Below, one piece after another: positions 30,159-40,138 of a stretch of DNA of 64,000 nt. The stretch covers positions 372,001 through 436,000 of the forward strand of contig NZ_JBGGTQ010000001.1 of the NCBI RefSeq assembly GCF_041320705.1. The letters are read 5' to 3'. Both the position numbers and the translations under genes were made by a program. A model generated the notes under the pieces. It ran no database searches. It saw only the letters and a program-made list of their open reading frames with translations, and was not told where the DNA came from. Positions within the stretch are counted from its first letter, which is position 1, and each line of letters begins with the position of its first letter. Origin of the DNA: Kineococcus mangrovi (GTDB lineage Bacteria; Actinomycetota; Actinomycetes; Actinomycetales; Kineococcaceae).

Positions 30159-31031
30159 TCAGGCGACGGCGCCCGCCTCGGCGATCCGGGCGAAGTCGGC
30201 GACGGTGAGCTGCTCCCCCCGCGCCTGCGGGTCGACGCCCGCGGCGCGCAGCAGCTCCTCGGACCGGGCCGGGGACCCGGCCCACGTGGCCAGGGCCGCC
30301 CGCAACGTCTTGCGCCGCTGCGCGAAGGCGGCGTCGACGACCGCGAAGACCTGCTCCCGCGTGGCGTCCGTGGGGGGTGTGGGACGGCGGGTGAAGACGA
30401 CGAGGCCGGAGTCCACGCGCGGGACGGGCCAGAAGACCGGCGGCGGGACGGAGCCCGCGCGGCGGGCGTCGGCGTACCAGGCCGTCTTGACGCTGGGCAC
30501 GCCGTAGGTGCGGCTGCCCGGTCCGGCCACGAGCCGGTCGGCCACCTCGGACTGCACCATGACGACGCCGTGCCGGAGCGAGTCGAACCGCTGCAGCACG
30601 GTCAGCAGGACGGGGACGGCGACGTTGTACGGCAGGTTGGCGACGAGCGCCGTGGGGGCGGGACCGGGCAGCTCCTGCACCTGCACCGCGTCGGCGAGCA
30701 CGACGTCGAACGAGGTGCCCGGTCGCGCCCGGTCGCGGACGGTCGCCGGCAGCTCGGCGGCGAGCACCGGGTCGATCTCGACCGCGACGACCCGGTCGGC
30801 CACCTCCAGCAGCGCCAGGGTCAGCGAGCCGAGCCCGGGGCCGACCTCGACCACCACGTCGGTGGCGCTGAGGTCGGCGACCCGGACGATGCGGCGCACC
30901 GTGTTGGCGTCGACGACGAAGTTCTGGCCGAGGGTCTTCGTCGGCCGGACGCCGAGCCTGTCGGCCAGCTCCCGGACGTCGCGGGCCGACAGGAGGGAAC
31001 TGGTCAGAGGTTCTTGCCGCACACGGGCCAT
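30159..31031 (-). CDS. rsmA: 16S rRNA dimethyladenosine transferase (KsgA/RsmA)
   Basis: A 290-residue SAM-dependent enzyme that dimethylates the two adjacent adenines in helix 45 of 16S rRNA. Motifs are [17 protein letters not shown], the SAM-binding [27 protein letters not shown], and the catalytic [13 protein letters not shown]-terminal helical domain ([20 protein letters not shown]) follows. The ATG at 31031 overlaps the rpfB 3' end by 28 bases. No strong ribosome-binding site is seen for it, so translation may be coupled to rpfB. Loss of this gene gives kasugamycin resistance in other bacteria. Confidence 0.95.
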   Translation of the reverse strand: MARVRQEPLTSSLLSARDVRELADRLGVRPTKTLGQNFVVDANTVRRIVRVADLSATDVVVEVGPGLGSLTLALLEVADRVVAVEIDPVLAAELPATVRDRARPGTSFDVVLADAVQVQELPGPAPTALVANLPYNVAVPVLLTVLQRFDSLRHGVVMVQSEVADRLVAGPGSRTYGVPSVKTAWYADARRAGSVPPPVFWPVPRVDSGLVVFTRRPTPPTDATREQVFAVVDAAFAQRRKTLRAALATWAGSPARSEELLRAAGVDPQARGEQLTVADFARIAEAGAVA

Positions 31032-32170
31032 TGTCCGGCACCGGAGCGCTGGTACAGCAGCTTGGCGCGGTAGGTCTGCTCGGAGGCCGACGCCTGGCTC
31101 GGCAGGCCGCTGCCGCCGACCGCGCGCCACGTCTGCACGGAGAACTGGTACAGGCCGTGGTACTTGCCGCTGGCCGAGACGACCGAGGGGTTCCCGCCGG
31201 ACTCGCAGCGGGCCAGGGCGGCCCAGTCCAGGGAGTCGACGCCACCGCCGACGGACCCGCCGCCACCACCGCTGGACGCACGCGCGGGCGCGGGCGCCGG
31301 CGCGGGCTTGGCCTTCGTCCCGACCTGGACGACCTCCTCGACGGGCGCGCGGTCGACGACCTCGCCGGTGGCGGTGTGCTCGTCGCGGACGCCGTCGCGG
31401 AAGAGGTCGGCGTACGTGACGGTCTTGGACCCGTCGACGCCGGCCGTGAGGACCTTCTTCTCACCCGCGAAGAGCTGGTCGGTCCGCTCGGTGCGGCTGC
31501 CGTGCGGGATGGCCACGGTCTCGGTGCTGGTGGAGCGGTCCACGCGCACGACGGTGACGGTCGTGCCGGCGGTGAGCCGGTCCGCACCCGCGGCGGACAT
31601 CTCGTCGCCCGGGCGCATCGTGACGCCGGCCTCGGTGAGCAGGGCGTCGACGTCGGCCGCGGTGCTCGTGAGCTGGCGCGTCCGGCCGTCGGCCACGAGG
31701 GTCACGGCCTTGGGCGTGGTGACGTCGAGCGCGAGGCCCTGCCGGCCGAGCGGTTCGGAGCGGGAGGCGGACAGCTTGGCGCCGTCGGCACGGACGTCGA
31801 GGTCGGCCAGGGCCGCGTCGACGGTCTGCGCCGTCGTCCAGTACGTCTTGGTCTCGCCGTCGACGGTGAGGGTGAGCTGGCGGCCGTAGCGGACGACGAT
31901 CGTCTGCCCGTCCTCCAGCGCGGTCCCCGCGGCGGGGGCCACGATGTCGTGCTCACCGACGGTGATGCCCTCCTCGGCGAGGACGTCGCCGACGGTGCCG
32001 CCGAAGGCGCTGGCCTGGGTGCGCTGCCCGTCGGCGTCGATGACGACGTCCTTGTCGAGCGCGGTGAAGGCGACCGTCCCGCCGACCACGGCCGCGAGGC
32101 AGGTGCCGCCCGCGACGAGCCGGACCGTGCGGGACGTGGAGCGGGCGGCGGAGACGAGGGGGAACGGCAC
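31004..32170 (-). CDS. rpfB: Resuscitation-promoting factor RpfB
   Basis: A 388-residue secreted or membrane-anchored peptidoglycan hydrolase that revives dormant actinobacterial cells. The domain order is: N-terminal membrane anchor ([24 protein letters not shown]), three DUF348 repeats (each with a G-TV--vL---GI/V pattern, about residues 40-220), a G5 domain (about 225-295), a Pro/Ala then Gly/Ser linker, and the Rpf domain. The last has [33 protein letters not shown] and a second Cys near the end (PVCGKNL), giving the lysozyme-like fold with its catalytic Glu and disulfide. GTG start preceded by AGGACC. A CRP-type site lies upstream. The order tatD-rpfB-rsmA-ispE is the mycobacterial one. 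Confidence 0.96.
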   Translation of the reverse strand: MPFPLVSAARSTSRTVRLVAGGTCLAAVVGGTVAFTALDKDVVIDADGQRTQASAFGGTVGDVLAEEGITVGEHDIVAPAAGTALEDGQTIVVRYGRQLTLTVDGETKTYWTTAQTVDAALADLDVRADGAKLSASRSEPLGRQGLALDVTTPKAVTLVADGRTRQLTSTAADVDALLTEAGVTMRPGDEMSAAGADRLTAGTTVTVVRVDRSTSTETVAIPHGSRTERTDQLFAGEKKVLTAGVDGSKTVTYADLFRDGVRDEHTATGEVVDRAPVEEVVQVGTKAKPAPAPAPARASSGGGGGSVGGGVDSLDWAALARCESGGNPSVVSASGKYHGLYQFSVQTWRAVGGSGLPSQASASEQTYRAKLLYQRSGAGQWPVCGKNL

Positions 32171-32281
32171 GAGAGGTCCTTCGACGATGTGCCCGGGCAC
32201 GAGGTCTGGACGCGAGCGCACTCGGAGGGACCCCCGTCCCCGGGTGCGGCGTGTGGTCCGGGCACCTCGATCCGGCCGACT

Positions 32282-32302
32282 GGAGCGGACCGTAACCGCT
32301 CC
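32282..32302 (-). promoter_or_regulatory. Hairpin in the rpfB leader region
   Basis: Perfect seven-base arms GGAGCGG/CCGCTCC around a seven-base loop, 112 bases upstream of the rpfB start. The 271-base gap between rpfB and tatD is long for this window and holds no ORF. The hairpin could be a terminator for the metG-tatD unit or a leader element. I did not find the c-di-AMP (ydaO) riboswitch consensus. Confidence 0.35.
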
Positions 32303-32420
32303 GAGACCCCTTCGACAAACCACCGTGATCCCTGAACACCTCCGGGCACGGTGGGCGACGTACCACCCGGGTGGATCTGCACCCGTTGCACCGATCGGGT
32401 GACGACGACCCGCACGGGCC

Positions 32421-32434
32421 GTGACGAAGGTCAC
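32421..32434. promoter_or_regulatory. CRP/GlxR-type site upstream of rpfB
   Basis: GTGACGAAGGTCAC fits the CRP/GlxR consensus GTGA-N6-TCAC exactly. It lies about 250 bases upstream of rpfB, directly after the tatD stop. rpf genes are CRP- or GlxR-controlled in M. tuberculosis and Corynebacterium (known from those species). Binding here is inference. Confidence 0.5.
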
Positions 32435-32441
32435 CCAGGCA

Positions 32442-33287
32442 TCACCACGGACCGTAGACGCGCTCCGTCGTCGCAGCGATCGTCGCGCACAGCTCGTCCA
32501 GGTCGGCCCCGAGCACGTCCGCCATCGCGCGCACGGTGAGCGGCACGAGGTACCCGGCGTTGGGCCGACCGCGGTGGGGCACGGGGGTCAGGTACGGCGC
32601 GTCGGTCTCGACCATGACCCGGTCCCGCGGGGTGAGGCGCAGCGCCTCGCGCAGGTCCCCGGCGTTCTTGAACGTCACGGTGCCGGCGAAGGACAGGTGG
32701 TAGCCCGCGTCCGCGCAGACGCGGGCCATGGCGGCGTCACCGGAGAAGCAGTGGAAGACGGTCCGCTCCGGGGCCCCCTCCTCGGCCAGCACGCGCAGGA
32801 CGTCCTCGTGGGCGTCCCGGTCGTGGATCTGCAGCGCGAGGTCCAGCTCCTTGGCCAGGGCGATGTGCGCGCGGAAGGACTCCTCCTGCAGGTGCCACTG
32901 CTCCGGCGGGGTGCGGAAGTGGTCCAGCCCGCTCTCGCCCACCACCCGCACGCGCGGGTGCCGGGCGAGCTGCGCGATCTCGGCCAGGGCGCCCTCGTAC
33001 TCCCCCGCCGCCACGAGGTCCGGCACCTCGTTGGGGTGCAGCGCGACGCCGCCGAGCAGCTGCGGGTACCGGTCCAGGGCCGCGACCGTCCACCGCGCGG
33101 CGGGCAGGTCGCAGCCGATCTGCACGCTGCGCGGGACGCCCGCCGCCGCGGCCGCCGCCAGCAGCGCCTCGACGTCCTCCTCGGTCTCGGAGTCGAGGTG
33201 CGTGTGGTTGTCGACGACCGGGACGGCGAGCGGCTCCGGTGCGGGCGGCCGCTCACCACGGCGCCCACCGACCTGTCCCTGGGTCAC
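32442..33287 (-). CDS. tatD: TatD-family metal-dependent hydrolase
   Basis: A 281-residue TIM-barrel metallohydrolase of the TatD/YcfH family. These are 3'-5' exonucleases or related phosphodiesterases and some act in DNA quality control. Metal ligands are visible in [29 protein letters not shown] and ETDAPYL, with FHCFSGD in between. GTG ([12 protein letters not shown]) overlaps the metG stop by four bases, so it is coupled to metG. It precedes rpfB, the mycobacterial order Rv1008-Rv1009. The first 28 residues before the barrel are Arg/Pro-rich. Confidence 0.94.
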   Translation of the reverse strand: MTQGQVGGRRGERPPAPEPLAVPVVDNHTHLDSETEEDVEALLAAAAAAGVPRSVQIGCDLPAARWTVAALDRYPQLLGGVALHPNEVPDLVAAGEYEGALAEIAQLARHPRVRVVGESGLDHFRTPPEQWHLQEESFRAHIALAKELDLALQIHDRDAHEDVLRVLAEEGAPERTVFHCFSGDAAMARVCADAGYHLSFAGTVTFKNAGDLREALRLTPRDRVMVETDAPYLTPVPHRGRPNAGYLVPLTVRAMADVLGADLDELCATIAATTERVYGPW

Positions 33288-35098
33288 TGCCGCAGACGCC
33301 CCAGTTCCTCCTCGACGACAGCGGCGACGTCGAGCTTGGTGAAGATCGGCGTCGGCGCCGCGACGGGCGTCCCCGGCACGACCGGGCTCGACCCCCACGC
33401 CGACAGGGTGGCACCGTCACCCCCACCGCGCCGGTAGTCCCCGGTGAGGATCGGGTACGGCCTGCCGTCGTCGAGGTCGGTGACCTCCCGCAACTCCGGC
33501 AGCGGCGACACCGTCCCCGTCCCGCCGAACGCCTCGTGGACCTTCTGCGCCGAGTGCGGCAGGTAGGGCGACAGCAGCGTCCGGCAGTCCGAGACGGCCT
33601 GCGCCGTCACGTGCAGCACGGTCCTCATGCGGTCGGGGTCGGAGTTCTTGATCTTCCAGGGTTCCTGCTCGGTGAGGTACCTGTTGACCTCGCCGACCAC
33701 CCGCATCGCCTCGCCGAGCCCGGCGCGCTGCCGGTGGTGCTCGATGAGGTCCCCGACCGCACCGAACCCCGCGCGGGTCGTGTCGAGCAGCGCCCGGTCG
33801 GCATCGGTCAGCTCCCCTGCGGCCGGGATCTCGCCGACGTTCTTGGCGATGAGCGAGGCCGTCCGGTTCACCAGGTTCCCCCAGCCCGCGACCAGTTCGC
33901 TCGTGGCGCGGGTGGCGAACTCCTGCCAGGTGAAGTCGGAGTCGTTGTTCTCCGGGCCGGCCGCGGAGATGAAGTAGCGCAGAGCGTCCGGCTGGTAGCG
34001 CGCGAGGACGTCGCGCACGTAGATGACGACCCCGCGGCTGGAGGAGAACTGCTTGCCCTCCATCGTGAGGAACTCGCTCGCCACGACCTCGGTGGGCAGG
34101 TTGAGGTTCCCGAAGGTCCCGGGCGCGCCACCCCTGGCGCCCCGACCGTCGTAGGCGAGCAGCTCGGCGGGCCAGATCTGGGAGTGGAACGTGATGTTGT
34201 CCTTGCCCATGAAGTAGTACGACTCCGCGGACGGGTCGGTCCACCACGCGCGCCAGGCGTCGTCGTCGCCGGAGCGGCGGGCCCACTCGACCGAGGCCGA
34301 CAGGTACCCGATGACGGCGTCGAACCACACGTACAGCCGCTTGGCCGGGTTCTCCTCCCAGCCCGCGAGCGGGACGGGGATGCCCCAGTCGATGTCGCGC
34401 GTCATGGCGCGCGGCTTCATGTCCTCCAGCAGGTTCTTCGAGAAGTTCAGGACGTTCGGCCGCCACCGCCCCGTCTCGCCCCGCGCCTGCAGCCAGGACC
34501 CGAGCGCGTCGGCCACGGCGGGCAGGTCGAGGTAGAAGTGCTCGGTCTCCACGAACACCGGCGTCTCGCCGTTGATGCGGGACCGGGGGTTCTTCAGCTC
34601 GATGGGGTCGAGCTGGTTGCCGCAGTTGTCGCACTGGTCGCCGCGGGCGCCGTCGTAGCCGCAGATCGGGCAGGTGCCCTCGACGTAGCGGTCGGGCAGG
34701 GTGCGTCCGGTGGACGGGGAGATGGCGCCCATCCCCTTGCGCGCGACCATGTACCCGTTGCGGTGGACGGTGCGGAACATCTCCTGCACGACGGCGTGGT
34801 GGTTCGCCGTGGTGGTCCGGGTGAACAGGTCGTAGGACAACCCCAGGCCCTGCAGGTCCTCGGCGATGACGCGGTTGTACCGGTCGGCCAGCCCCTGCGG
34901 GCTCAGCCCCTCCTGCTCGGCCTGGACGAGGATCGGCGTCCCGTGCTCGTCGGTGCCGGAGACCATGAGGACGTCGTGACCCGCCATCCGCATGTACCGG
35001 CTGAACACGTCGGAGGGGACGCCGAAGCCGGCGACGTGGCCGATGTGGCGGGGGCCGTTGGCGTAGGGCCAGGCCACCGCGGACAGGACGTGGGTCAT
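33284..35098 (-). CDS. metG: Methionyl-tRNA synthetase
   Basis: A 604-residue class I synthetase charging tRNA-Met. The HIGH motif is in [20 protein letters not shown] near the N-terminus. The KMSKS loop is the variant [10 protein letters not shown]. The connecting domain holds a four-cysteine zinc knuckle, [19 protein letters not shown] helical anticodon-binding domain makes up the C-terminal third. There is no C-terminal Trbp111-like tRNA-binding extension. ATG start; the short Pro/Gly-rich insert before the end ([17 protein letters not shown]) is an ordinary variation. It heads the metG-tatD string; tatD begins within its stop. Confidence 0.97.
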   Translation of the reverse strand: MTHVLSAVAWPYANGPRHIGHVAGFGVPSDVFSRYMRMAGHDVLMVSGTDEHGTPILVQAEQEGLSPQGLADRYNRVIAEDLQGLGLSYDLFTRTTTANHHAVVQEMFRTVHRNGYMVARKGMGAISPSTGRTLPDRYVEGTCPICGYDGARGDQCDNCGNQLDPIELKNPRSRINGETPVFVETEHFYLDLPAVADALGSWLQARGETGRWRPNVLNFSKNLLEDMKPRAMTRDIDWGIPVPLAGWEENPAKRLYVWFDAVIGYLSASVEWARRSGDDDAWRAWWTDPSAESYYFMGKDNITFHSQIWPAELLAYDGRGARGGAPGTFGNLNLPTEVVASEFLTMEGKQFSSSRGVVIYVRDVLARYQPDALRYFISAAGPENNDSDFTWQEFATRATSELVAGWGNLVNRTASLIAKNVGEIPAAGELTDADRALLDTTRAGFGAVGDLIEHHRQRAGLGEAMRVVGEVNRYLTEQEPWKIKNSDPDRMRTVLHVTAQAVSDCRTLLSPYLPHSAQKVHEAFGGTGTVSPLPELREVTDLDDGRPYPILTGDYRRGGGDGATLSAWGSSPVVPGTPVAAPTPIFTKLDVAAVVEEELGRLRQ

Positions 35099-35108
35099 GC
35101 CGGCGAGT

Positions 35109-36236
35109 CTAGGGGGCCGCTCGCACCCGGGACCGGCCCCCGCCGGGCAGGGCGAACAGCCAGCCGGCGCCGATCCGGCCGGCCAGGGTCTGCGCGGCCA
35201 GGCACGACCAGACGGTGCCCGCGGTGACGAGCAGCGGGTAGAGGACGACGACGACCGCGAGCGCCGGGTGCGGCAACCGGCCGACCAGCGGACCGGTCAC
35301 CGCGGCCAGCGGCCGCTGCACCAGGAGCAGGACGACGCCGTGGAGCACGTAGACCGGCAGCGTGCGCCGGCCCAGTCGCAGCAGCGGCGCGCTGAGGCGG
35401 GGCAGCCGCCGGGTCAGCAGGACCGCGAGGCAGACACCGACGACGACCGCCGCGGCGCGGGTGGGCAGTTCGAGGAGGGCCGCGAGCACGACGTCGGGGT
35501 GGGCGAGGCGGGCGGCGACCAGGACGGCGACCAGCACGGCCCCCAGGCCCACGACGAGCAGCGGGCGTTCCCGGGAGGCCAGGGCGCGCACCGCTCGCGG
35601 GAAGCGGGCACCGGCGAGGAACCAGACCAGGTTCTCCACGACCGAGTGGGTGTCCCCGGCGCCCGGCAGGACGCCGCAGAACGAGACGACCGCCGCGGCG
35701 GCGGCCAGGGCGACCGGCAGCCCCGCGGGCCAGGTGCGCGTCAGCCGGGCGAGCAGGAAGTAGACGGCGAGCGCGTAGAGGTACCACAGGCCGGTGGAGG
35801 CGGTGGCCGTCGCCGCCGGCACCTCGCGCAGGGCCCGGGGGGCCATGAAGGTGGGGACGGCGACGGCCGCCGAGACGACGAACCCGACGAGCAGCCACAG
35901 CACGTGCAGGTACAGGTTCTGCCCCACGCGTGGACGCAGCGTGACCCGCCAGGGGCGGTCGAGGGCGGCGGCGGCGAACAGGCCGGAGATGGCGAAGAAC
36001 AGCGGCATCCGCAGCGGGCGCAGGAACACGTCGAGGTCGTTCCAGACCGGTGGGGCGCCGGCGGCCCAGGGCACCTGCCCGAGGTCGAGCAGGAGGTAGG
36101 CGACGTGCCCCAGGACGACCAGCAGGATGCAGGCCGCCTTGGCGGCGTCCGGCCAGGCGGCGCGGGTCCCGACCCGCGTGGGCACCGCTGCGGCACCCGC
36201 CGGCGCCACCCGCGCCGCGACGACGTCGTCCGCCAC
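35109..36236 (-). CDS. Acyltransferase family 3 membrane protein
   Basis: A 375-residue integral membrane acyltransferase (OatA/NodX-like family 3), with about ten membrane helices. The family signature is near the N-terminus: [22 protein letters not shown] with the conserved histidine, followed by [17 protein letters not shown]. Members O-acylate peptidoglycan, polysaccharides or lipids; the acceptor here is unknown. GTG start (VADDVVAAR) with a GGGAGGGGG site five bases upstream. The ORF opens much further upstream but only because of low stop frequency. It is 10 bases downstream... on the minus strand it precedes metG, so metG may be read from the same transcript. Confidence 0.88.
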   Translation of the reverse strand: MADDVVAARVAPAGAAAVPTRVGTRAAWPDAAKAACILLVVLGHVAYLLLDLGQVPWAAGAPPVWNDLDVFLRPLRMPLFFAISGLFAAAALDRPWRVTLRPRVGQNLYLHVLWLLVGFVVSAAVAVPTFMAPRALREVPAATATASTGLWYLYALAVYFLLARLTRTWPAGLPVALAAAAAVVSFCGVLPGAGDTHSVVENLVWFLAGARFPRAVRALASRERPLLVVGLGAVLVAVLVAARLAHPDVVLAALLELPTRAAAVVVGVCLAVLLTRRLPRLSAPLLRLGRRTLPVYVLHGVVLLLVQRPLAAVTGPLVGRLPHPALAVVVVLYPLLVTAGTVWSCLAAQTLAGRIGAGWLFALPGGGRSRVRAAP

Positions 36237-36362
36237 GAAGCCCCCTCCCGAAAGTTGCTGGGGCACACCGTAGCGGTGCCCCGGCGCGCGCGGAAGCTCT
36301 CGCGGGCCGCTGGTGGTCCCCGTCGCCGCGCGCTCCGTTCGAACGAGCCGTACGGTCACCGG

Positions 36363-36602
36363 ATGAGCGAGCAGCCGTCCGGCGAGGACCAGCAGGACCA
36401 GAGCACCGACCCCACGCAGAACGCGGAGAAGGACCCCGAGACCTGGGTCACCGGCGACGAGCCGATGACCGGCCCGCAGCGCAGCTACCTGCAGACGCTG
36501 GCCCGGGAGGCCGGCCGCGAGCTGCCCGAGGACCTCGACAAGGCGCGGGCCTCGGAGATGATCGACGAGCTGCAGCAGGAGACCGGCCGCGGGAACTCCT
36601 GA
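36363..36602 (+). CDS. DUF3072 small protein
   Basis: A 79-residue acidic protein. The N-terminal half is disordered (MSEQPSGEDQQDQSTDPTQN). The C-terminal half, PMTGPQRSYLQTLAREAGRE followed by LPEDLDKARASEMIDELQQETG, is the DUF3072 domain. It resembles a small helical SAP-like or PQRSYL-type module seen in many bacteria. The role is unknown to me. ATG start; divergent from the acyltransferase gene. The VOC gene follows 19 bases after its stop. Confidence 0.85.
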   Translation: MSEQPSGEDQQDQSTDPTQNAEKDPETWVTGDEPMTGPQRSYLQTLAREAGRELPEDLDKARASEMIDELQQETGRGNS

Positions 36603-36621
36603 GCGCCGGTAGCGTCCCGCC

Positions 36622-37377
36622 GTGGACAGCCGCCCGGTGGACAGCCGACTGGTGAACGTCGTCGTCGACGCCGTCGACCCGGTCCCGCTGGCGCACTGGT
36701 GGCGGCGGGCGCTGCAGTGGCGGCTGGGGTACGCCGACGCGCACGAGACCGACGTCGTCCCGCCCGAGGGGGAGCCGGGGGTCGAACTCGTCTTCGTCCC
36801 GGGTGGAGCGCCCAAGCCGCCCGGGTCACCGCCCAACCGGGTGCACCTGGACCTGGACTCCTCCTCCCCCGCCGACCAGCGCGAGACGGTGGAGTTCCTG
36901 CTCGACGCGGGCGCGCGACGGGTCGACGTCGGCCAGGGCGACGCGCCGTGGGTGGTGCTCGCCGACCCGGAGGGCAACGAGTTCTGCGTCCTGGACCCGC
37001 GGCCGGAGTACGACGGGGCGGGACGGGTCGCGGCCCTGGTCTGCCTCGCGGCCGACCCTGCGGCGCTGGCGGGCTTCTGGGCCCCGGTGGCCGGGATGTC
37101 CTTGGTGCGCAGCACGTCCCGCGTGGCGCAGCTGCGGGGGGCGACCGGTCCGTTCCTGGAGTTCGTCGCCTCCCCGACCCCGCGCACGGCGAAGAACCGC
37201 TGGCACCTCGACGTGCGGGCGACGCGCTCGGGCCCCGGGCGGGGGCGGGTCCTGGCCCGTGCGCTGGAGCGGGGCGCCCGGCCCGCCGACGTCGGTCAGG
37301 GGGCCGGGGTCGCGTGGACGGTGCTGGCGGACCCGGAGGGCAACGAGTTCTGCCTCCTGTCCGGCGTCGTCGACTGA
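36622..37377 (+). CDS. VOC (glyoxalase-like) protein with two domains
   Basis: A 251-residue protein made of two tandem vicinal-oxygen-chelate domains of the glyoxalase_6 type. Domain 1 (about 10-130) holds VHLDLDSSSPADQRETVEFLLDAGA and ends VVLADPEGNEFCVLDP. Domain 2 (about 135-250) holds RWHLDVRATRSG and ends TVLADPEGNEFCLLSG. The repeated LADPEGNEFC-L motif shows the internal duplication. Such proteins may be dioxygenases, glyoxalases or drug-binding proteins; the metal ligands cannot be assigned with certainty, so no reaction is claimed. GTG start. Confidence 0.88.
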   Translation: MDSRPVDSRLVNVVVDAVDPVPLAHWWRRALQWRLGYADAHETDVVPPEGEPGVELVFVPGGAPKPPGSPPNRVHLDLDSSSPADQRETVEFLLDAGARRVDVGQGDAPWVVLADPEGNEFCVLDPRPEYDGAGRVAALVCLAADPAALAGFWAPVAGMSLVRSTSRVAQLRGATGPFLEFVASPTPRTAKNRWHLDVRATRSGPGRGRVLARALERGARPADVGQGAGVAWTVLADPEGNEFCLLSGVVD

Positions 37378-37444
37378 CCCCGCAGGTGCCGACCCCGGGG
37401 GTCCGGGGCAGCGGCAGGAGCCTGCCCGTCGCGCCCCCTCCAGG

Positions 37445-38491
37445 TCAGCCGGCGGTGCTCTCCCGCACGACGAGGCGCCCGGTCACCGTCAGCAGGCGGG
37501 CGGGACCGTCGAACCCGGCGAGGCGGTCGGAGAGCAACCGCAGCGACATCTCGGCCATCTCGAACCGGTCGAGGGCGATCGACGTCAGCGTCGGGGCGGC
37601 GTAGCGGGCCTGCTCGACGTCGTCGACCCCCAGGACGGCGACGTCCTGCGGCACCCGCAGGCCGAGCCGCCGCAGGGCGTGCAGGGCGCCGAGGGCGACG
37701 AGGTCGTTGGCGGCGAAGATCGCGTCGACGTCGGGACGCGCCGCCAGGAGGGCGGTGGTCCCCGCGAACCCGTCCTGGCGCGTCCACTCCCCCAGGGACC
37801 ACAGCAGCCCGGGGTCGAACCGGACGCGGGCGCGGCGCAGGGCGCGGCGGTACCCCTCGATGCGCTGGGCGACCACGGGCGGGCGGGCCTGGGACTGCGT
37901 CTTGTCGCCGAGGAAGGCGATGGTCCGGCGTCCCTGCTCCAGCAGGTGCCGCACCGCGGTGTCCCCGAGGTCGACGGAGTCGATGGTGACGCGGTCGTAC
38001 CCCGCCCCCTCGCCGTACTCCCCCACGAGCACGGCCGGGGTCGTGTCGCGCCGCTGCTGGAACTCCTCGACCGGCAGGCTCTGGGGGGCGAAGACGAGCC
38101 CGTCGACCAGGCGGACGGGGAAACCGGTCGCCACCTCGCGCTCGCGGTCGAGGTCACCGTCGGTCTGCTCGACCAGCAGCGTGAGACCGCGCTCGCGCGC
38201 CGCGTTCACCAGGGTCGAGGCCAGCTCGCCGTAGTAGGGGCTCGTGACGTCGGGCAGCGCGAGGGCCACCAGCCCCGTCCGGCCCTGCCGCAGCTGGCGG
38301 CCGATCCCGTTGGGGCGGTAGTCGAGCTGGTCGATGAACGACTTGACCTTCTCGCGCATCTCCGGCCGCACGTGGGGGTGGTCGTTGACGACGTTGGACA
38401 CGGTCTTGATGGACACGCCCGCGGCCTCGGCGACGTCCCGCAGGGTCGTGGGGCGCGGGGTGGCGCGCGACGGCACGGCGGGGGTGGGCAC
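37445..38491 (-). CDS. LacI-family regulator, divergent from arabinofuranosidase
   Basis: A 348-residue repressor. The helix-turn-helix and hinge are at the N-terminus: TLRDVAEAAGVSIKTVSNVVNDHPHVRPEMREKV, with the SIKTVSNVVN recognition helix. The effector domain follows, with LVALALPDVTSPYYGEL, RTIAFLGDK and the DVAVLGVDDVEQARYAAPTLTSI region. It is divergent from a GH51 arabinofuranosidase gene, with a LacI-type operator between. The natural inference is that an arabinose-type sugar induces both. GTG start. Confidence 0.93.
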   Translation of the reverse strand: MPTPAVPSRATPRPTTLRDVAEAAGVSIKTVSNVVNDHPHVRPEMREKVKSFIDQLDYRPNGIGRQLRQGRTGLVALALPDVTSPYYGELASTLVNAARERGLTLLVEQTDGDLDREREVATGFPVRLVDGLVFAPQSLPVEEFQQRRDTTPAVLVGEYGEGAGYDRVTIDSVDLGDTAVRHLLEQGRRTIAFLGDKTQSQARPPVVAQRIEGYRRALRRARVRFDPGLLWSLGEWTRQDGFAGTTALLAARPDVDAIFAANDLVALGALHALRRLGLRVPQDVAVLGVDDVEQARYAAPTLTSIALDRFEMAEMSLRLLSDRLAGFDGPARLLTVTGRLVVRESTAG

Positions 38492-38546
38492 CGACGCATT
38501 GTGCCATCGGCGCCTTGACGCCGCCGATGCTTTCGCGTTGACTGGC

Positions 38547-38560
38547 TTCCAACGTTGCAA
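38547..38560. promoter_or_regulatory. Likely LacI operator for the arabinofuranosidase gene
   Basis: TTCCAACGTTGCAA, an imperfect palindrome centred on AACGTT with one mismatched pair in seven, between the divergent LacI and GH51 genes. A TTGACT box (38538-38543) lies just upstream on the plus strand, placing the operator in the promoter spacer. No good -10 box is seen. The GCAACGTTGC core is typical of actinobacterial sugar LacI regulators. Confidence 0.65.
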
Positions 38561-38623
38561 GAACCGCGACGCCGCACCGCACCGCCCGCACACCGACGTG
38601 ACGCGACCCCAGGAGAGCCATCC

Positions 38624-40135
38624 GTGCGCACCGCCCGCCTCGCCCTCGACCCCGCCTTCACCGTGGGCCCGGTCCCCCGCCGGCTGTTCGGCTCGTTCGT
38701 CGAGCACATGGGCCGCTGCGTCTACACCGGGATCTTCGAACCGGACCACCCCAGCGCCGACGAGGACGGCCTGCGCACCGACGTCCTCGAACTCACGAAG
38801 GAACTCGGCCCGACCGTCGTGCGCTACCCCGGCGGGAACTTCGTGTCCGGGTTCGAGTGGGAGGACTCCGTCGGCCCGCGCGAGGAGCGTCCCCGCCGGA
38901 TCGACCGCGCGTGGCGCTCGGTGGAGACCAACCAGTTCGGGCTCGCCGAGTTCGACGCGTGGGCCCGCAAGGTCGGCACCGAGCCGATGATGGCGGTCAA
39001 CCTCGGGACCCGCGGCCTCCAGGAGGCCTGCGACCTCCTGGAGTACAGCAACCACGCCTCCGGCACGAAGTTCTCCGACCTGCGCATCCAGCACGGTTCC
39101 AAGGACCCGTTCGGCATCAAGCTCTGGTGCCTCGGCAACGAGCTCGACGGCCCCTGGCAGACGGGCCACAAGACCGCCGCCGAGTACGGCCGCCTCGCCG
39201 CCGAGACCGGCATGGCGATGCGCACGGTCGACCCGGACATCGAACTCGTCGCGGTCGGTTCCTCCAGCCGCGCGATGCCGACGTTCGGCGAGTGGGAGCA
39301 GACGGTCCTGGAACTGTCGTACCACGCCGTCGACTACGTCTCCCTGCACGCCTACTACCAGGAGCACGACGGGGACGCCGCGAGCTTCCTGGCCTCCGCG
39401 GTCGACATGGACCTGTTCATCGACCAGGTCGTCGCGACGGCGGACGCGGTGCGCGCCAAGGGCAAGCACACCAAGAAGATCAACCTCAGCTTCGACGAGT
39501 GGAACGTCTGGTACCAGTCCAAGCCGCACCACGGCCCCGGCGTGCAGCCGTGGGACGTCGCGCCCCGCGTCATCGAGGACGAGTACTCCATCACCGACGC
39601 GGTCGTCGTCGGCACCCTGCTGAACTCGCTGCTGCGCCACGCCGACCGCGTGCACATCGGCGCCCAGGCCCAGCTCGTCAACGTCATCGGCCTGCTGCGC
39701 AGCGAGCCGGGCGGCGAGGCGTGGAAGCAGACCATCGCCCACCCCTTCGAGCAGGTCCGCCGCCTCGCGACCGGGAACGTCCTGCAGGTCGTCACCACGT
39801 CGGAGAAGTACGAGACCGCGAAGTTCGACGCGGTCGACGTGGTCGACGCCTCGGCGACCTACGACGAGGAGTTCCTCACCGTGTTCCTCGCCAACCGCGA
39901 CCAGGACCAGCCGGCCTCGGTCGAGGTCCCGCTGCGCGCCTTCGACGTCGACCGCGTCGCCACCGCGAAGGTGCTCGCCGCCACCGCGGGACAGGATCGG
40001 CACACGACGAACCTCGAGGGCGACCACTCCGCGGTCGGCCTGCAGACCCTGCAGGACGTCACCGTGACCGACGGGCTGGCGACGGTCGTCCTGCCGCCGC
40101 TGTCCTGGGCCGTCGTGCAGTTCCGCAAGGGCTGA
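38624..40135 (+). CDS. GH51 alpha-L-arabinofuranosidase
   Basis: A 503-residue intracellular glycosidase of family GH51. It releases terminal arabinofuranose from arabinan or arabinoxylan oligomers with retention of configuration. The catalytic acid/base is E173 in LGNELDGPW and the nucleophile is E292 in SFDEWNVWY. Other typical segments are GSFVEHMGRCVYTGI, RYPGGNF and LHAYYQEHDGD. There is no signal peptide, so the substrate must be imported. GTG start with AGGAGAGCC upstream. A transporter is not adjacent. The C-terminal beta-sandwich ends PPLSWAVVQFRKG. Regulation is probably by the neighbouring LacI protein. Confidence 0.95.
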   Translation: MRTARLALDPAFTVGPVPRRLFGSFVEHMGRCVYTGIFEPDHPSADEDGLRTDVLELTKELGPTVVRYPGGNFVSGFEWEDSVGPREERPRRIDRAWRSVETNQFGLAEFDAWARKVGTEPMMAVNLGTRGLQEACDLLEYSNHASGTKFSDLRIQHGSKDPFGIKLWCLGNELDGPWQTGHKTAAEYGRLAAETGMAMRTVDPDIELVAVGSSSRAMPTFGEWEQTVLELSYHAVDYVSLHAYYQEHDGDAASFLASAVDMDLFIDQVVATADAVRAKGKHTKKINLSFDEWNVWYQSKPHHGPGVQPWDVAPRVIEDEYSITDAVVVGTLLNSLLRHADRVHIGAQAQLVNVIGLLRSEPGGEAWKQTIAHPFEQVRRLATGNVLQVVTTSEKYETAKFDAVDVVDASATYDEEFLTVFLANRDQDQPASVEVPLRAFDVDRVATAKVLAATAGQDRHTTNLEGDHSAVGLQTLQDVTVTDGLATVVLPPLSWAVVQFRKG

Positions 40136-40138
40136 CGC

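Noticed and set aside
32171-32441. ydaO (c-di-AMP) riboswitch upstream of rpfB
   Set aside because: Rpf genes in other actinobacteria often carry one, and this gap is long enough. The conserved GGGUGAAUC-type and GGGGGACCCA-type core segments are not seen in order on the minus strand. I keep only the hairpin and the CRP-type site.
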